Source: Eubacterium sp. (GTDB taxonomy: Bacteria > Bacillota > Clostridia > Oscillospirales > Acutalibacteraceae). From it: 6,106 nt of DNA. The notes below the pieces were generated by a model. The model had not been told where the DNA came from and made no database searches. It was given only the letters and a program-made list of their open reading frames with translations. Location: NCBI GenBank assembly GCA_029050995.1, contig JAIDLO010000209.1, forward strand, positions 1 to 6,106, given 5' to 3'. The position numbers and the translations under genes are program-made. Position 1 is the stretch's first letter; each line of letters begins with the position of its first letter. Below are positions 1 to 6,106 of this stretch, one piece after another.

Positions 1-40
1 CGAAAGATAGTCGGCAGCGTCAGACTTGTATAAGAGACAG
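1..40. other. Sequencing adapter remnant (Nextera transposase adapter), not genomic
   Basis: Bases 8-40 match the 33-nt Nextera read-1 adapter at about 30 of 33 positions, including the segment TCGGCAGCGTC and the end of the transposon mosaic end (TATAAGAGACAG, finishing at base 40). The mismatches are near base 9 and at bases 25-26. Bases 1-7 lie outside the adapter and are likewise suspect. Genomic sequence therefore starts at about base 41, only three bases before the stop codon of the first gene. This comparison is from memory of the adapter sequence. Confidence 0.93.
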
Positions 41-43
41 ATT

Positions 44-742
44 TTATTTTCCGATGAAAATAATTGATGATGCGATGAGGAACTGTCCTGCATAATAGAG
101 AAGATGGTTGATAAAGATATGCGGAGCCTTATCCCAGCCTTTTCCAAAATAAGTAAAGCAAAGAACAACATCGGAAAGCAGGAATAATACTGCACCAACA
201 GCAAATAAAAGCATAGCCGTTGTTCCCGTTACTACAGCGGCAAGGATTGAAATTAATGCAGTTGCAGCAAGGAAGGTTGAATACAGAATAACAATACCTT
301 TATATCTTCCAAAATCAAGCTTAAGCATTTTGCCCGAAAGTACATTACCAACAGCGATTACAAAAGCAACAGCTACGCAGGCAAGCACCCACCACCATTC
401 AAGCTGATAATACCAAATCATTGCGCCGCTATAGAAAACATGACCTATTGCGAAAAAGATAAATCCGGAATTCAGATAAGGATGGCTGTCATTCGGATAA
501 ACATACTTTAAATCAAGCGTAATATCTCCGCACAAGCCGAGAATTCCGCCCATAATGATTAAAACACCATAGACTGCATTTTCAGGATTCGCAATTACAG
601 CGAAAACACCTGTTAGCAAGAAGCAAAGGCTTGATGCCATTTTGAAAAACAGGTTCTTAACGCTTGCACCTTTTGAACGCGAAAACAAAAATCCTACAGT
701 TACAATCAGCCCTGCGGCTAAAGTTAAATAATACAATGGCAT
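44..742 (-). CDS. YhhN/TMEM86-family membrane protein (lysoplasmalogenase-like)
   Basis: A 232-residue, very hydrophobic protein with about eight predicted membrane segments, the usual size for the YhhN family. The family's conserved features are visible in order: G-L-C-G-D at residues 69-73, an F-x-x-G-H-x-F-Y stretch around 96-104 with His101, F-L-L-S-D at 187-191, and a C-terminal YYAGQFLI at 216-223. Human TMEM86 members of this family hydrolyse the vinyl-ether bond of lysoplasmalogens; bacterial substrates are less clear. Clostridia commonly make plasmalogens, so such a role in the membrane is plausible but inferred. The ATG is well placed: AAAGGGG (750-756) lies 7 bases upstream. The gene has its own promoter (789-817) and is 92 bases from the MATE gene, so it is probably a separate unit. 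The stop codon lies just inside genomic sequence next to the adapter, so anything downstream is missing. Confidence 0.85.
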   Translation of the reverse strand: MPLYYLTLAAGLIVTVGFLFSRSKGASVKNLFFKMASSLCFLLTGVFAVIANPENAVYGVLIIMGGILGLCGDITLDLKYVYPNDSHPYLNSGFIFFAIGHVFYSGAMIWYYQLEWWWVLACVAVAFVIAVGNVLSGKMLKLDFGRYKGIVILYSTFLAATALISILAAVVTGTTAMLLFAVGAVLFLLSDVVLCFTYFGKGWDKAPHIFINHLLYYAGQFLIASSIIFIGK

Positions 743-756
743 AAATTTTCCCCTTT

Positions 757-787
757 AGTTTATAAAAAGTTTATATTTTTATAAACT
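757..787. repeat. Operator-like palindrome with a third half-site
   Basis: Bases 768-787 form a perfect palindrome: AGTTTATA, a 4-base spacer of T, then TATAAACT. A further AGTTTATA copy begins at 757, exactly 11 bases before the copy at 768. The palindrome lies just downstream of the -10 box of the YhhN promoter and covers the expected transcription start, a classic repressor position. On the minus strand it is followed by a T run, so it might instead act as a weak AT-only terminator for the MATE gene or a 5' stem in the mRNA. Confidence 0.55.
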
Positions 788-788
788 C

Positions 789-817
789 AGTATAGCATAC
801 AAGGAAAGTAACTGCAA
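789..817 (-). promoter_or_regulatory. Predicted promoter of the YhhN-family gene
   Basis: On the minus strand the -10 box is TATACT (789-794, five of six consensus bases) and the -35 box is TTGCAG (812-817, weak match), separated by 17 bases. Transcription would start near 782, inside the palindrome at 768-787. The good -10 and exact spacing support it; the poor -35 would fit a regulated promoter. Confidence 0.55.
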
Positions 818-834
818 GCAATTTTACAAAATAA

Positions 835-2172
835 TTATGATTGTAATAATAATTTTTGCTTTTTGACTCTAAGATACAACATAATCAGCGGTATATCGGC
901 AAGAAGCCATGCAACAGGACCTGCAAAGCAAACTGCTGCAAAACCGAAAAGCCTTGCGAAGCAATATGCAACCAGCAATCTTCCGACAAGCTCCCCTGCA
1001 CCTGCAATTGTATTTGCATAGGTAAAGCCAAGCCCCTGCAGTGTGTTTCTGAAAACATACAGAAGAGAAACAAGGAAATAACAGCCGCCGATCGTATAAA
1101 GATATTGCTTTGCGTAACCCATAATTTCTGCTGAAGGTGTTTCAATAAACAAACGAACAACATACGGTCCTGCAAGAATTAAAACGGTACTGCAGATTAC
1201 ACATACAATCAAATCAAGAACAAGTATTCTTCTTACGGATGAAACGATGCGTTTATAATTCTTTGCTCCGTAATTCTGCGCAACAAAGGTAGAATTGGAA
1301 ACACCGAGTGCACTCATAGGGATATTCGTTATCTGCTCAACCTTGCCTGCTGCTGTTATTGCCGCAACAGCAGTTGAGCCAAAGCTGTTTATAGCTGACT
1401 GCAGAATCATTGAGCCGATAGATGTAATTGTAAACTGCAATGAAACGGGAATTCCCAGCTTGAGCTGTTCCCATGAAATGCGCACATTCGGCTTTAAATC
1501 GTTCTTTTTTATGGACATTATCGGTTGCTTCTTCATTACATAAACACCCGAAAACAGCGCTGCAACGCCATAGGAAATAACCGTTGCGGCAGCCGCACCC
1601 TCAACGCCAAGAGAAAATACACCGACAAAAAGAATATCAAGCACAAGATTGGTTATAACGCTGATAATGATAAACCACATTGGCTTTTTACTGTCGCCAA
1701 CAGCACGGCAGATGCTTGTAAAATTATTAAACAGCATCTGAAAAGGCACACCGAAATAAAGAATATTTATGTACGCAGATGATAATTCAATGATGTTCTC
1801 AGGCGTTCTGATAAGCCTTAAAATCGGATTGGAAACAATATGCGCAATGATAACGATTGCTATACCAATCATCAAAGAAAGCGTTATACTGCTTCCTGCA
1901 TACATATTCATTGCACGCTTATCCCCTGCGCCGAATTTTTGCGATACAGGAATTGTAAAGCCACTTGTCAGTCCAAGCGCTGTACCGATAATAAAGCCGT
2001 TGATTGGACCGATACAGCCTACTGCCGCAAGGGCATCCTCGCTGATATATCTTCCTACAATGATGTTATCTATTAAATTATAAGAATACTGCAAAAGTGC
2101 ACTTGCCATAATCGGCAAAGCAAATATAACAATTGATTTAACTATACTGCCTTTCAGCATATCATTTTTCAT
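835..2172 (-). CDS. MATE-family multidrug efflux transporter
   Basis: A 445-residue inner-membrane protein with about 12 hydrophobic segments in two similar halves, the normal size for MATE (NorM/DinF-type) exporters, which use Na+ or H+ gradients to expel cationic drugs. The start is typical of clostridial members: a short polar leader, then a first helix containing ALP (18-20) and YNLIDNIIVGRY (31-42). The internal repeat is seen in the paired motifs around the VG-x-x-x-P-x-x-x-x segment (about 51-60) and its counterpart in the second half. ATG at 2172 is preferred over an in-frame TTG at 2190 because AGAGG (2179-2183) sits 6 bases before the ATG. The gene follows the small NTPase gene by 53 bases but has its own strong promoter, so it may be expressed both with and independently of that operon. 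Substrate cannot be predicted. No GC-rich terminator follows. Confidence 0.93.
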   Translation of the reverse strand: MKNDMLKGSIVKSIVIFALPIMASALLQYSYNLIDNIIVGRYISEDALAAVGCIGPINGFIIGTALGLTSGFTIPVSQKFGAGDKRAMNMYAGSSITLSLMIGIAIVIIAHIVSNPILRLIRTPENIIELSSAYINILYFGVPFQMLFNNFTSICRAVGDSKKPMWFIIISVITNLVLDILFVGVFSLGVEGAAAATVISYGVAALFSGVYVMKKQPIMSIKKNDLKPNVRISWEQLKLGIPVSLQFTITSIGSMILQSAINSFGSTAVAAITAAGKVEQITNIPMSALGVSNSTFVAQNYGAKNYKRIVSSVRRILVLDLIVCVICSTVLILAGPYVVRLFIETPSAEIMGYAKQYLYTIGGCYFLVSLLYVFRNTLQGLGFTYANTIAGAGELVGRLLVAYCFARLFGFAAVCFAGPVAWLLADIPLIMLYLRVKKQKLLLQS

Positions 2173-2201
2173 AATCTGCCTCTGTATCAAAGATTTTATA
2201 C

Positions 2202-2229
2202 ATTATAGCACTTTGGTTTTAAATATCAA
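2202..2229 (-). promoter_or_regulatory. Strong predicted promoter of the MATE gene
   Basis: On the minus strand a perfect TATAAT (2202-2207) lies 16 bases from TTGATA (2224-2229, five of six consensus bases). The -35 box overlaps the stop codon of the upstream NTPase gene (2226-2228). Transcription should start near 2195, leaving a leader of about 20 bases that includes the AGAGG ribosome site. Confidence 0.75.
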
Positions 2230-2741
2230 TAGTATTTTTTAAGATTTTGAAGATAAGCATTCAGCTGTTTTCTGCTTTTTATTATAACGGCTTTATCGGG
2301 ATATTTGGCTTTAATTGATTTGAATTTGTTTTTGCGTTTTTTGGAATACTGCTTATACACAAGCCAGGTAAAAAACCACAAATCCATTCGTTCCGTACAG
2401 TCGTCTGCCATACTTTCTCTTACTTTGCCCTTGTAATCACGATTTCTTTTGAATGCACCTTTCATACACACAAAACGGTTGTATTGCAAAATAATGATTT
2501 TGTCTGCCTGCTCAAGCCTTTCTGCCTGATCCATTTCGCTGTAATTGCCGTCTATAACCCAGCTTTCGTTTTGCATAAAAGTCTTGACCATCTTTTTACA
2601 TTCTTCTCTGTCCCGTTCTGCCCAATTCTCTTTAAAATTAACACAATCAAGATAAAGAAGCGGAATATCGTAATACGCTGAAAGCTGTTTTGCAAGAGTT
2701 GATTTACCGCTTCCGCTGAAGCCCATAATAGCGATTTTCAT
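2226..2741 (-). CDS. Small P-loop NTPase, FlaR/'topology modulation protein' type (adenylate kinase-like fold)
   Basis: A 171-residue soluble protein. The Walker A loop GFSGSGKST is at residues 7-15, with Lys13 and Ser14 expected to hold the nucleotide phosphates. Further family marks are LLYLD (28-32), WVIDGNYS (61-68), IIILQYNR (82-89) and an Arg/Lys-rich lid region around 98-108. Proteins of this length and motif order are usually named 'DNA topology modulation protein' or FlaR. The fold is that of adenylate/shikimate kinases and the real substrate is unknown, so the topology name should not be taken literally. Its ATG directly abuts the TAA of the NUDIX gene with no gap, and its ribosome site (AAAGGA, 2749-2754) lies inside the end of that gene, so translation is probably coupled. 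It is the last gene of the nucleotidyltransferase operon. Confidence 0.82.
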   Translation of the reverse strand: MKIAIMGFSGSGKSTLAKQLSAYYDIPLLYLDCVNFKENWAERDREECKKMVKTFMQNESWVIDGNYSEMDQAERLEQADKIIILQYNRFVCMKGAFKRNRDYKGKVRESMADDCTERMDLWFFTWLVYKQYSKKRKNKFKSIKAKYPDKAVIIKSRKQLNAYLQNLKKYY

Positions 2742-3260
2742 TTATTTGTCCTTTCCTATACCAAGCAATTCATAAACATATTTCATATTATCCAAAGGAA
2801 TAAACTCATCGTTATCAATAAGTTCTTTTATTTTGGCTGTAGATGCCCACATGGCATCGCAGGTTTCTTCAGGCTGTAAAACAATATCATCAATACTGCA
2901 ATTATGCTCAAACAACCACACATCGCAAAAGTCCTGATAAACAGTACGCTTAATCGTCTTATAAAGCCTACCTTTGCTTTTATCAAGCGTAATACCCAAT
3001 TCCTCTTTAACCTCTCTTAAAGCGGCTGAGAGGCTGTCCTCGCCCGCAAGCGCTGAACCGCCTGTGCACTCCCAAAACAGAGGGAAATGCTTATTCGGTG
3101 TACGCTTGGAAATCAGCCATTCATCCTTATCATTTTTTATCCATATATGTACAACAATATGGTATTCGTTTTCTTGAATCTGCTCTGAATACGCAACTCT
3201 TTTTATTGTTTTGCCGATTAAATTTCTGTTTTCATCATAAAGATCCCAAATTTCTTCCAT
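2742..3260 (-). CDS. NUDIX hydrolase
   Basis: A 172-residue cytoplasmic protein with a perfect NUDIX box at residues 68-90 (G-x5-E-x7-REVKEELGI). It includes the catalytic metal-binding glutamates 83, 86 and 87, so it should hydrolyse a nucleoside diphosphate linked to another group. The N-terminus (IWDLYDENRNLIGKTIKR, residues 4-21) and the size resemble the YfcD/isopentenyl diphosphate isomerase-like subgroup, whose substrates are poorly known. The ATG has an excellent ribosome site, AGGAGG (3268-3273), inside a 14-base gap after the nucleotidyltransferase gene. It is the middle gene of a three-gene operon. A nucleotidyltransferase, a NUDIX enzyme and a small kinase-like NTPase together suggest nucleotide-linked small-molecule metabolism or detoxification, but that is inference from context. 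Confidence 0.92.
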   Translation of the reverse strand: MEEIWDLYDENRNLIGKTIKRVAYSEQIQENEYHIVVHIWIKNDKDEWLISKRTPNKHFPLFWECTGGSALAGEDSLSAALREVKEELGITLDKSKGRLYKTIKRTVYQDFCDVWLFEHNCSIDDIVLQPEETCDAMWASTAKIKELIDNDEFIPLDNMKYVYELLGIGKDK

Positions 3261-3274
3261 TTGATTACCTCCTA

Positions 3275-3925
3275 TTACTTTATTAAACGCTTAGACCAAT
3301 TGAAAAGAATTTCAGACATTTGCTGAAAATCAATTTCACAGCCGTTTTTCAAATTTATAAATGTATTCAAAATCAATTTTTCTTCTTGTTGAACAGCTTC
3401 AAGCAAGACTGTTTTGCTTGAAATATATTCCCCTGTTTGCTTAAAGCAGATTGCCTGAATAACAAAGGTTGCTGACTTATACAAACTTTTCAGAATATCA
3501 AAATCCTTTTCATACAGCATATTATGAACGCACGCATGATAAATGTTGCAGGAACCTGCTTTTATCGCCTCGTCAATTGACACATCATCAATCAGAAAAA
3601 GCAAATCGTCAAGGCTGCCGATCATCGGCTTTGTATCGTAATAAAACTGAAAAAGCTCGGATACATTCCAATTCAGTAATTCATTTTTTCCCGAAATAAA
3701 TCCACACATTAAATCTCTTTCAGGAATACGATCAAGCAACTGATTGTACTTTTCAATATCGGATACAGACAGTTCATCAAGTATAACAACAAGATCTATA
3801 TCGCTGTTTTCCGTGGCCTCGCCCCGAGCGTAGCTTCCCTGCAAGCCAACAAACCATAGCCTGTTTGGAAACACTGCCTTTAATCGCTCAACAAAATCTT
3901 CAATAAACACATCAATTTCAATCAT
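3275..3925 (-). CDS. Nucleotidyltransferase-domain protein (Pol-beta/ANT-like fold)
   Basis: A 216-residue protein. The N-terminal half carries the nucleotidyltransferase signature GSYARGEATENSDIDLVV: Gly30-Ser31 hold the phosphates, and Asp42 and Asp44 are the metal ligands. The C-terminal half (about 110-216) is mostly helical, as in MNT- and aminoglycoside nucleotidyltransferase-type enzymes where it forms the acceptor site. Such enzymes move an NMP to a drug, protein or RNA; the acceptor here is unknown. The third acidic residue expected on the strand around 72-78 (LMCGFIS) is not obvious. The ATG at 3925 is chosen because GGAGAA (3931-3936) lies just before it. An in-frame extension to 3976 would only translate the terminator hairpin and T run. 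First gene of the operon behind the 5S-like leader. Confidence 0.85.
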   Translation of the reverse strand: MIEIDVFIEDFVERLKAVFPNRLWFVGLQGSYARGEATENSDIDLVVILDELSVSDIEKYNQLLDRIPERDLMCGFISGKNELLNWNVSELFQFYYDTKPMIGSLDDLLFLIDDVSIDEAIKAGSCNIYHACVHNMLYEKDFDILKSLYKSATFVIQAICFKQTGEYISSKTVLLEAVQQEEKLILNTFINLKNGCEIDFQQMSEILFNWSKRLIK

Positions 3926-3942
3926 ACTATTTCTCCAAATCA

Positions 3943-4020
<78 letters not shown>

Positions 4021-4047
4021 AAATCAGTTACGGCTGATTACTAATTC

Positions 4048-4076
4048 AAAATAACATAAGAATTTTATTTTGTCAA
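4048..4076 (-). promoter_or_regulatory. Strong predicted promoter of the 5S-like leader and nucleotidyltransferase operon
   Basis: On the minus strand a perfect -35 box TTGACA (4071-4076) is spaced 17 bases from TATTTT (4048-4053, four of six consensus bases). The region just upstream is A/T-rich, like an UP element. The start would be near 4041, so the 5' hairpin lies at the very end of the RNA. No other convincing promoter is seen between the terminator and the nucleotidyltransferase gene. Confidence 0.75.
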
Positions 4077-4107
4077 GGAAAAACTTATAATTCTTTTACA
4101 TAGTATT

Positions 4108-4470
4108 TTAATGCTTCATCTTACCCTTTATATCCGAAATCAACATATATATTCCCATAAACAGACCGACAGACATAAAAATAATATACGAAACTAAAAA
4201 ATTAAAAAGGCAAAAATCAAACAAACAATAAAGAAAAAATTCTATTATGATCAGGAATAAATAGATGTGACAATACTCTTCATAAATAAACAGCCCAATT
4301 TCAACCTTTTGATATTTTCTATATTTATTATAAATAATTGGTTGAAATACTTTTGATATTCTGACTTTATGAAGATTTACATTCTCACAATTAAATTTAA
4401 AAATAAAAAAAGACAACATAAAATAATTCACTGCCACAAAAAGCAAACGAATCCAAAAATTATAATTCAT
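4108..4470 (-). CDS. Small hypothetical membrane protein
   Basis: A 120-residue protein of no family I recognise. It is rich in Phe, Ile, Tyr and Leu, with three likely membrane segments at about 5-26, 66-90 and 92-112. A basic, Tyr-rich middle (33-56) and a short basic tail (IKGKMKH) would lie outside the membrane. The sequence is extremely AT-rich: hand counts of three 60-base lines give 20-28% G+C, against 42-47% in parts of the MATE gene, pointing to a different history. The ATG has only a weak ribosome site (GGTGAT). It follows the acetyltransferase gene by 33 bases in the same direction and is probably the last gene of the phosphotransferase unit. Coding is supported mainly by the open length in AT-rich DNA and a coherent membrane pattern. 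Confidence 0.6.
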   Translation of the reverse strand: MNYNFWIRLLFVAVNYFMLSFFIFKFNCENVNLHKVRISKVFQPIIYNKYRKYQKVEIGLFIYEEYCHIYLFLIIIEFFLYCLFDFCLFNFLVSYIIFMSVGLFMGIYMLISDIKGKMKH

Positions 4471-4503
4471 AATTCAATCACCGGATTTTCTGAATAATAC
4501 CTC

Positions 4504-4962
4504 TTAAGTTAGTTTCTTTTCCATAACCTCATAAATCAAAACCACATCATTCTTTAATGGATACTTATTATGATTTACCGTTTTATATCCAAGCTTTTCA
4601 TAGAGCATTACAGCAGGAAGAGAAGCATCCAAAACAGCAGTATCATATTTTTTCTTTATCTTGCTTTCAAGCTGTTTAATGATATATGTGCCGTATCCTT
4701 TACCTTGATAATCAGGCAATACATAAACTCTTGTAATATGATTATCAGATAAACAGCCTGTACCGACTAAAACATCGTTATCATATAAAGCATAAACAGT
4801 TTGCTTTTCAATATCTTTTCTTATATTCTCCAAAGAATGAAGCTCACAGAAAAAATCAACAACCTCCTGCAGATAATACTTTGGATATATTGCTTTTATC
4901 GTTTGTTGAACAAGATTAAAAATCTCGATATGCAATTCTTCATCAGCTTTTATATATTTCAT
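4504..4962 (-). CDS. GNAT-family N-acetyltransferase
   Basis: A 152-residue protein of typical GNAT length, expected to move an acetyl group from acetyl-CoA to an amine. Motif A is clear at residues 77-97: a TRVYVLPDYQ strand followed by the CoA pyrophosphate loop QGKGYG (86-91) and helix. Motif B is seen as the later strand TAVLDAS (108-114) and the helix/turn AVMLYEKLGYK (117-127) that closes most GNAT domains. Acceptor not predictable; members range from drug to protein acetyltransferases. Its ATG overlaps the stop of the phosphotransferase gene in an ATGA arrangement (4959-4962), and its ribosome site GGAGG (4967-4971) lies within that gene, so the two are translationally coupled. Confidence 0.93.
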   Translation of the reverse strand: MKYIKADEELHIEIFNLVQQTIKAIYPKYYLQEVVDFFCELHSLENIRKDIEKQTVYALYDNDVLVGTGCLSDNHITRVYVLPDYQGKGYGTYIIKQLESKIKKKYDTAVLDASLPAVMLYEKLGYKTVNHNKYPLKNDVVLIYEVMEKKLT

Positions 4963-5954
4963 TCTTCCTCCATAAGTTTATTCAATTCATGAATCGCACT
5001 GCTCAATACTTTCTTTGCAAATGCTTTTTTACCAAAGAACTGTTTGCTGAATCTTGGCATTCTGTAATAAGTTTCAACGCATACAATCAAGCCAAGATAT
5101 AACCGCATAAGATAAAATCTAATTAACTCATTTTTATTAAAGGAAAGCTTATTCTTTGCAACAGAATTATAGCCGTCAAGCAGAGATTTATTTTCATTCA
5201 TATCAAACGGTGCTATATAATCAAGATGAATGAAATCTCCTACAGGATCGCCAAGTATCGTTCGTTCAAAGTCAATTATAGAGGAAAGCTTGCCGTCTTT
5301 TACAAAGATATTTCCCTGCCACAAATCAAAATGGAGTATAGACGGGGTTTTAACCTCATCAAGAACATAAGAACATCTGTCAATCAAATTCATTATTTCA
5401 TCAAAACAAGGAATTTTGCACCTAACCTTTTTGCCGTCCTTAATGATATTGTTTATCATATCAAAATAAGCATCTTTCCAAGTTGGCTTTAAACCATTTT
5501 GGAGATAACCAAATCCTAAATCACATTCTGTATTGTGAAATTCGGCAACAGCTTTGCCAAGATCAAACATGACAGCATTGTATTCATCCTTGTTGAGATT
5601 TTGACCAAGAAGCATTTCGCCCTCAACAAACTCAATAATCAAATAATTGTATTTATCAGCTGAATCTGAGGAAGAAGCAATTACCTTCGGAACCTTAGCA
5701 AAAGAATTATTGCAAAGGTTTTCTAACGCAAATTGTTCACTTGCAGCTATGTTCTGTTCATAGGTTAATACAGAAACATCTTTTGACGGAGCAATTTTTA
5801 TAACATATACCCCGTTATCTGTAACGACTTTGTAAACGGTGTTGAACTCTCCGCCGCTAAGCTGTTTACTCTCCAAAACATTTCCTAATTTGTTTGAAGA
5901 AAAGATTTTTTGTAAATCATTATCGGATAAATTCTGCTTCATTTTATTTTTCAT
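4959..5954 (-). CDS. Aminoglycoside phosphotransferase (APH)-family kinase
   Basis: A 331-residue protein with the protein-kinase-like APH fold. Visible in order: a nucleotide-binding loop LSGGEFNTVYKV (32-43), a Lys in YVIKIAP (Lys53), hinge-like IIEFVEG (106-112), the catalytic HFDLWQGNIF (208-217) with Asp210 as base and Asn215 as metal ligand, and the metal-binding Asp228 in IIDFERTILGDP. All key residues are intact, so it is likely an active kinase. The family includes antibiotic, choline, homoserine and fructosamine kinases, so a drug substrate is not established. The start at 5954 is preferred because GGAG (5963-5966) lies 8 bases upstream; an in-frame extension to 6023 would run through the promoter. 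First gene of a unit with the acetyltransferase and the membrane protein. Confidence 0.9.
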   Translation of the reverse strand: MKNKMKQNLSDNDLQKIFSSNKLGNVLESKQLSGGEFNTVYKVVTDNGVYVIKIAPSKDVSVLTYEQNIAASEQFALENLCNNSFAKVPKVIASSSDSADKYNYLIIEFVEGEMLLGQNLNKDEYNAVMFDLGKAVAEFHNTECDLGFGYLQNGLKPTWKDAYFDMINNIIKDGKKVRCKIPCFDEIMNLIDRCSYVLDEVKTPSILHFDLWQGNIFVKDGKLSSIIDFERTILGDPVGDFIHLDYIAPFDMNENKSLLDGYNSVAKNKLSFNKNELIRFYLMRLYLGLIVCVETYYRMPRFSKQFFGKKAFAKKVLSSAIHELNKLMEEE

Positions 5955-5994
5955 AATTTCAACTCCATAATTCAAACAAATCAAATATATACTC

Positions 5995-6023
5995 AGCATA
6001 CAATAAAAGAAATATATAGTCAA
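5995..6023 (-). promoter_or_regulatory. Predicted promoter of the APH-GNAT unit
   Basis: On the minus strand the -35 box is TTGACT (6018-6023, five of six consensus bases) and the -10 box is TATGCT (5995-6000, four of six), exactly 17 bases apart. It lies between the rRNA terminator and the phosphotransferase gene, so this unit is expressed separately from the rRNA operon. Confidence 0.65.
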
Positions 6024-6035
6024 TAAAATACAAAG

Positions 6036-6065
6036 AAAAAACCTCTAACAGAAGTTAGAGGTTTT
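6036..6065 (-). terminator. rRNA operon intrinsic terminator
   Basis: A perfect 12-bp stem, AAAACCTCTAAC with GTTAGAGGTTTT (6054-6065 paired with 6038-6049), a 4-base loop (TTCT on the minus strand) and a T tail. It lies a few bases after the 3' end of the 5S rRNA on the minus strand. The A and T flanks would let it work in both directions. Confidence 0.9.
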
Positions 6066-6069
6066 GAAG

Positions 6070-6106
6070 ATGTCGGCATCGACCTATTTTCCCGGGCAGC
6101 TTCCCG
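6070..6106 (-). rRNA. rrf: 5S ribosomal RNA, 3' end (partial, cut by window edge)
   Basis: The minus strand reads GGGAAGCTGCCCGGG, then AAAATAGGTCGATGCCGACAT, the typical 3' portion of clostridial 5S rRNA with helices IV/V and the 3' strand of helix I. The 5' part lies outside the window. The presence of a terminator directly after it supports this as the end of an rRNA operon transcribed towards the APH gene. The 3' end is placed from similarity and could be off by a base or two. Confidence 0.85.

Noticed and set aside
856..2083. Several open frames on the plus strand inside the MATE gene
   Set aside because: They are antisense to a clear membrane transporter, have Cys/Lys/Thr-rich unlikely proteins, no ribosome sites and no family resemblance.
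2173..2190. TTG start for the MATE protein at 2190
   Set aside because: The AGAGG site lies downstream of that codon and is correctly spaced for the ATG at 2172.
2484..3286. Plus-strand open frames opposite the NTPase and NUDIX genes
   Set aside because: They lie antisense to genes with perfect Walker A and NUDIX motifs and show no motif of their own.
4570..5492. Plus-strand open frames opposite the GNAT and APH genes
   Set aside because: Short, low-complexity AT-driven frames antisense to well-supported genes.
5955..6023. N-terminal extension of the APH protein to 6023
   Set aside because: It would run through the predicted promoter and has no ribosome site, whereas GGAG precedes the ATG at 5954.

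Overview
The window looks like one end of an assembled contig from a low-GC Gram-positive bacterium, most likely a gut or rumen Clostridia member of Ruminococcaceae/Oscillospiraceae type. The evidence is AT-rich spacers, purine-rich Shine-Dalgarno sites, the clostridial style of the 5S rRNA sequence and the flavour of the proteins. This placement is inference from composition and families, not a database result. The first 40 bases are not genomic: they match the Nextera transposase adapter closely. The right edge runs into the 3' end of a 5S rRNA gene, so the contig probably breaks at a repeated rRNA operon.

All credible genes lie on the minus strand, so the biological order runs from the right edge to the left. 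(i) 6106-6036: the 3' end of a 5S rRNA gene and its hairpin terminator. (ii) 6023-4108: a unit with its own promoter, coding for an APH-family phosphotransferase, a GNAT acetyltransferase overlapping it by 4 bases, and a small AT-rich membrane protein of unknown function. (iii) 4076-3926: a strong promoter followed by an untranslated leader. The leader carries a near-perfect copy of the 5S rRNA helix III/loop C arm fused to an intrinsic terminator. (iv) 3925-2226: a tight operon of a nucleotidyltransferase, a NUDIX hydrolase and a small P-loop NTPase of the FlaR/'topology modulation' type. (v) 2229-835: a MATE efflux pump with its own strong promoter. (vi) 817-44: a YhhN/TMEM86 (lysoplasmalogenase-like) membrane protein behind a promoter with a palindromic operator-like repeat.

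The most interesting element is the leader at about 4041-3926. It is not a whole 5S gene: only the L5-binding arm is kept. That arm sits between a consensus promoter (TTGACA, 17-bp spacer) and a terminator whose left arm overlaps the bases that would close the next 5S helix. This is the layout expected of a transcription attenuator that mimics 5S rRNA and could respond to free 5S-binding ribosomal proteins, or of a short 5S-like RNA with readthrough into the operon. The operon behind it codes for nucleotide-handling enzymes, and its neighbours are acetyltransferase, phosphotransferase and efflux genes of the kinds found in antibiotic resistance. The regulatory link is a hypothesis; the sequence elements themselves can be read directly.
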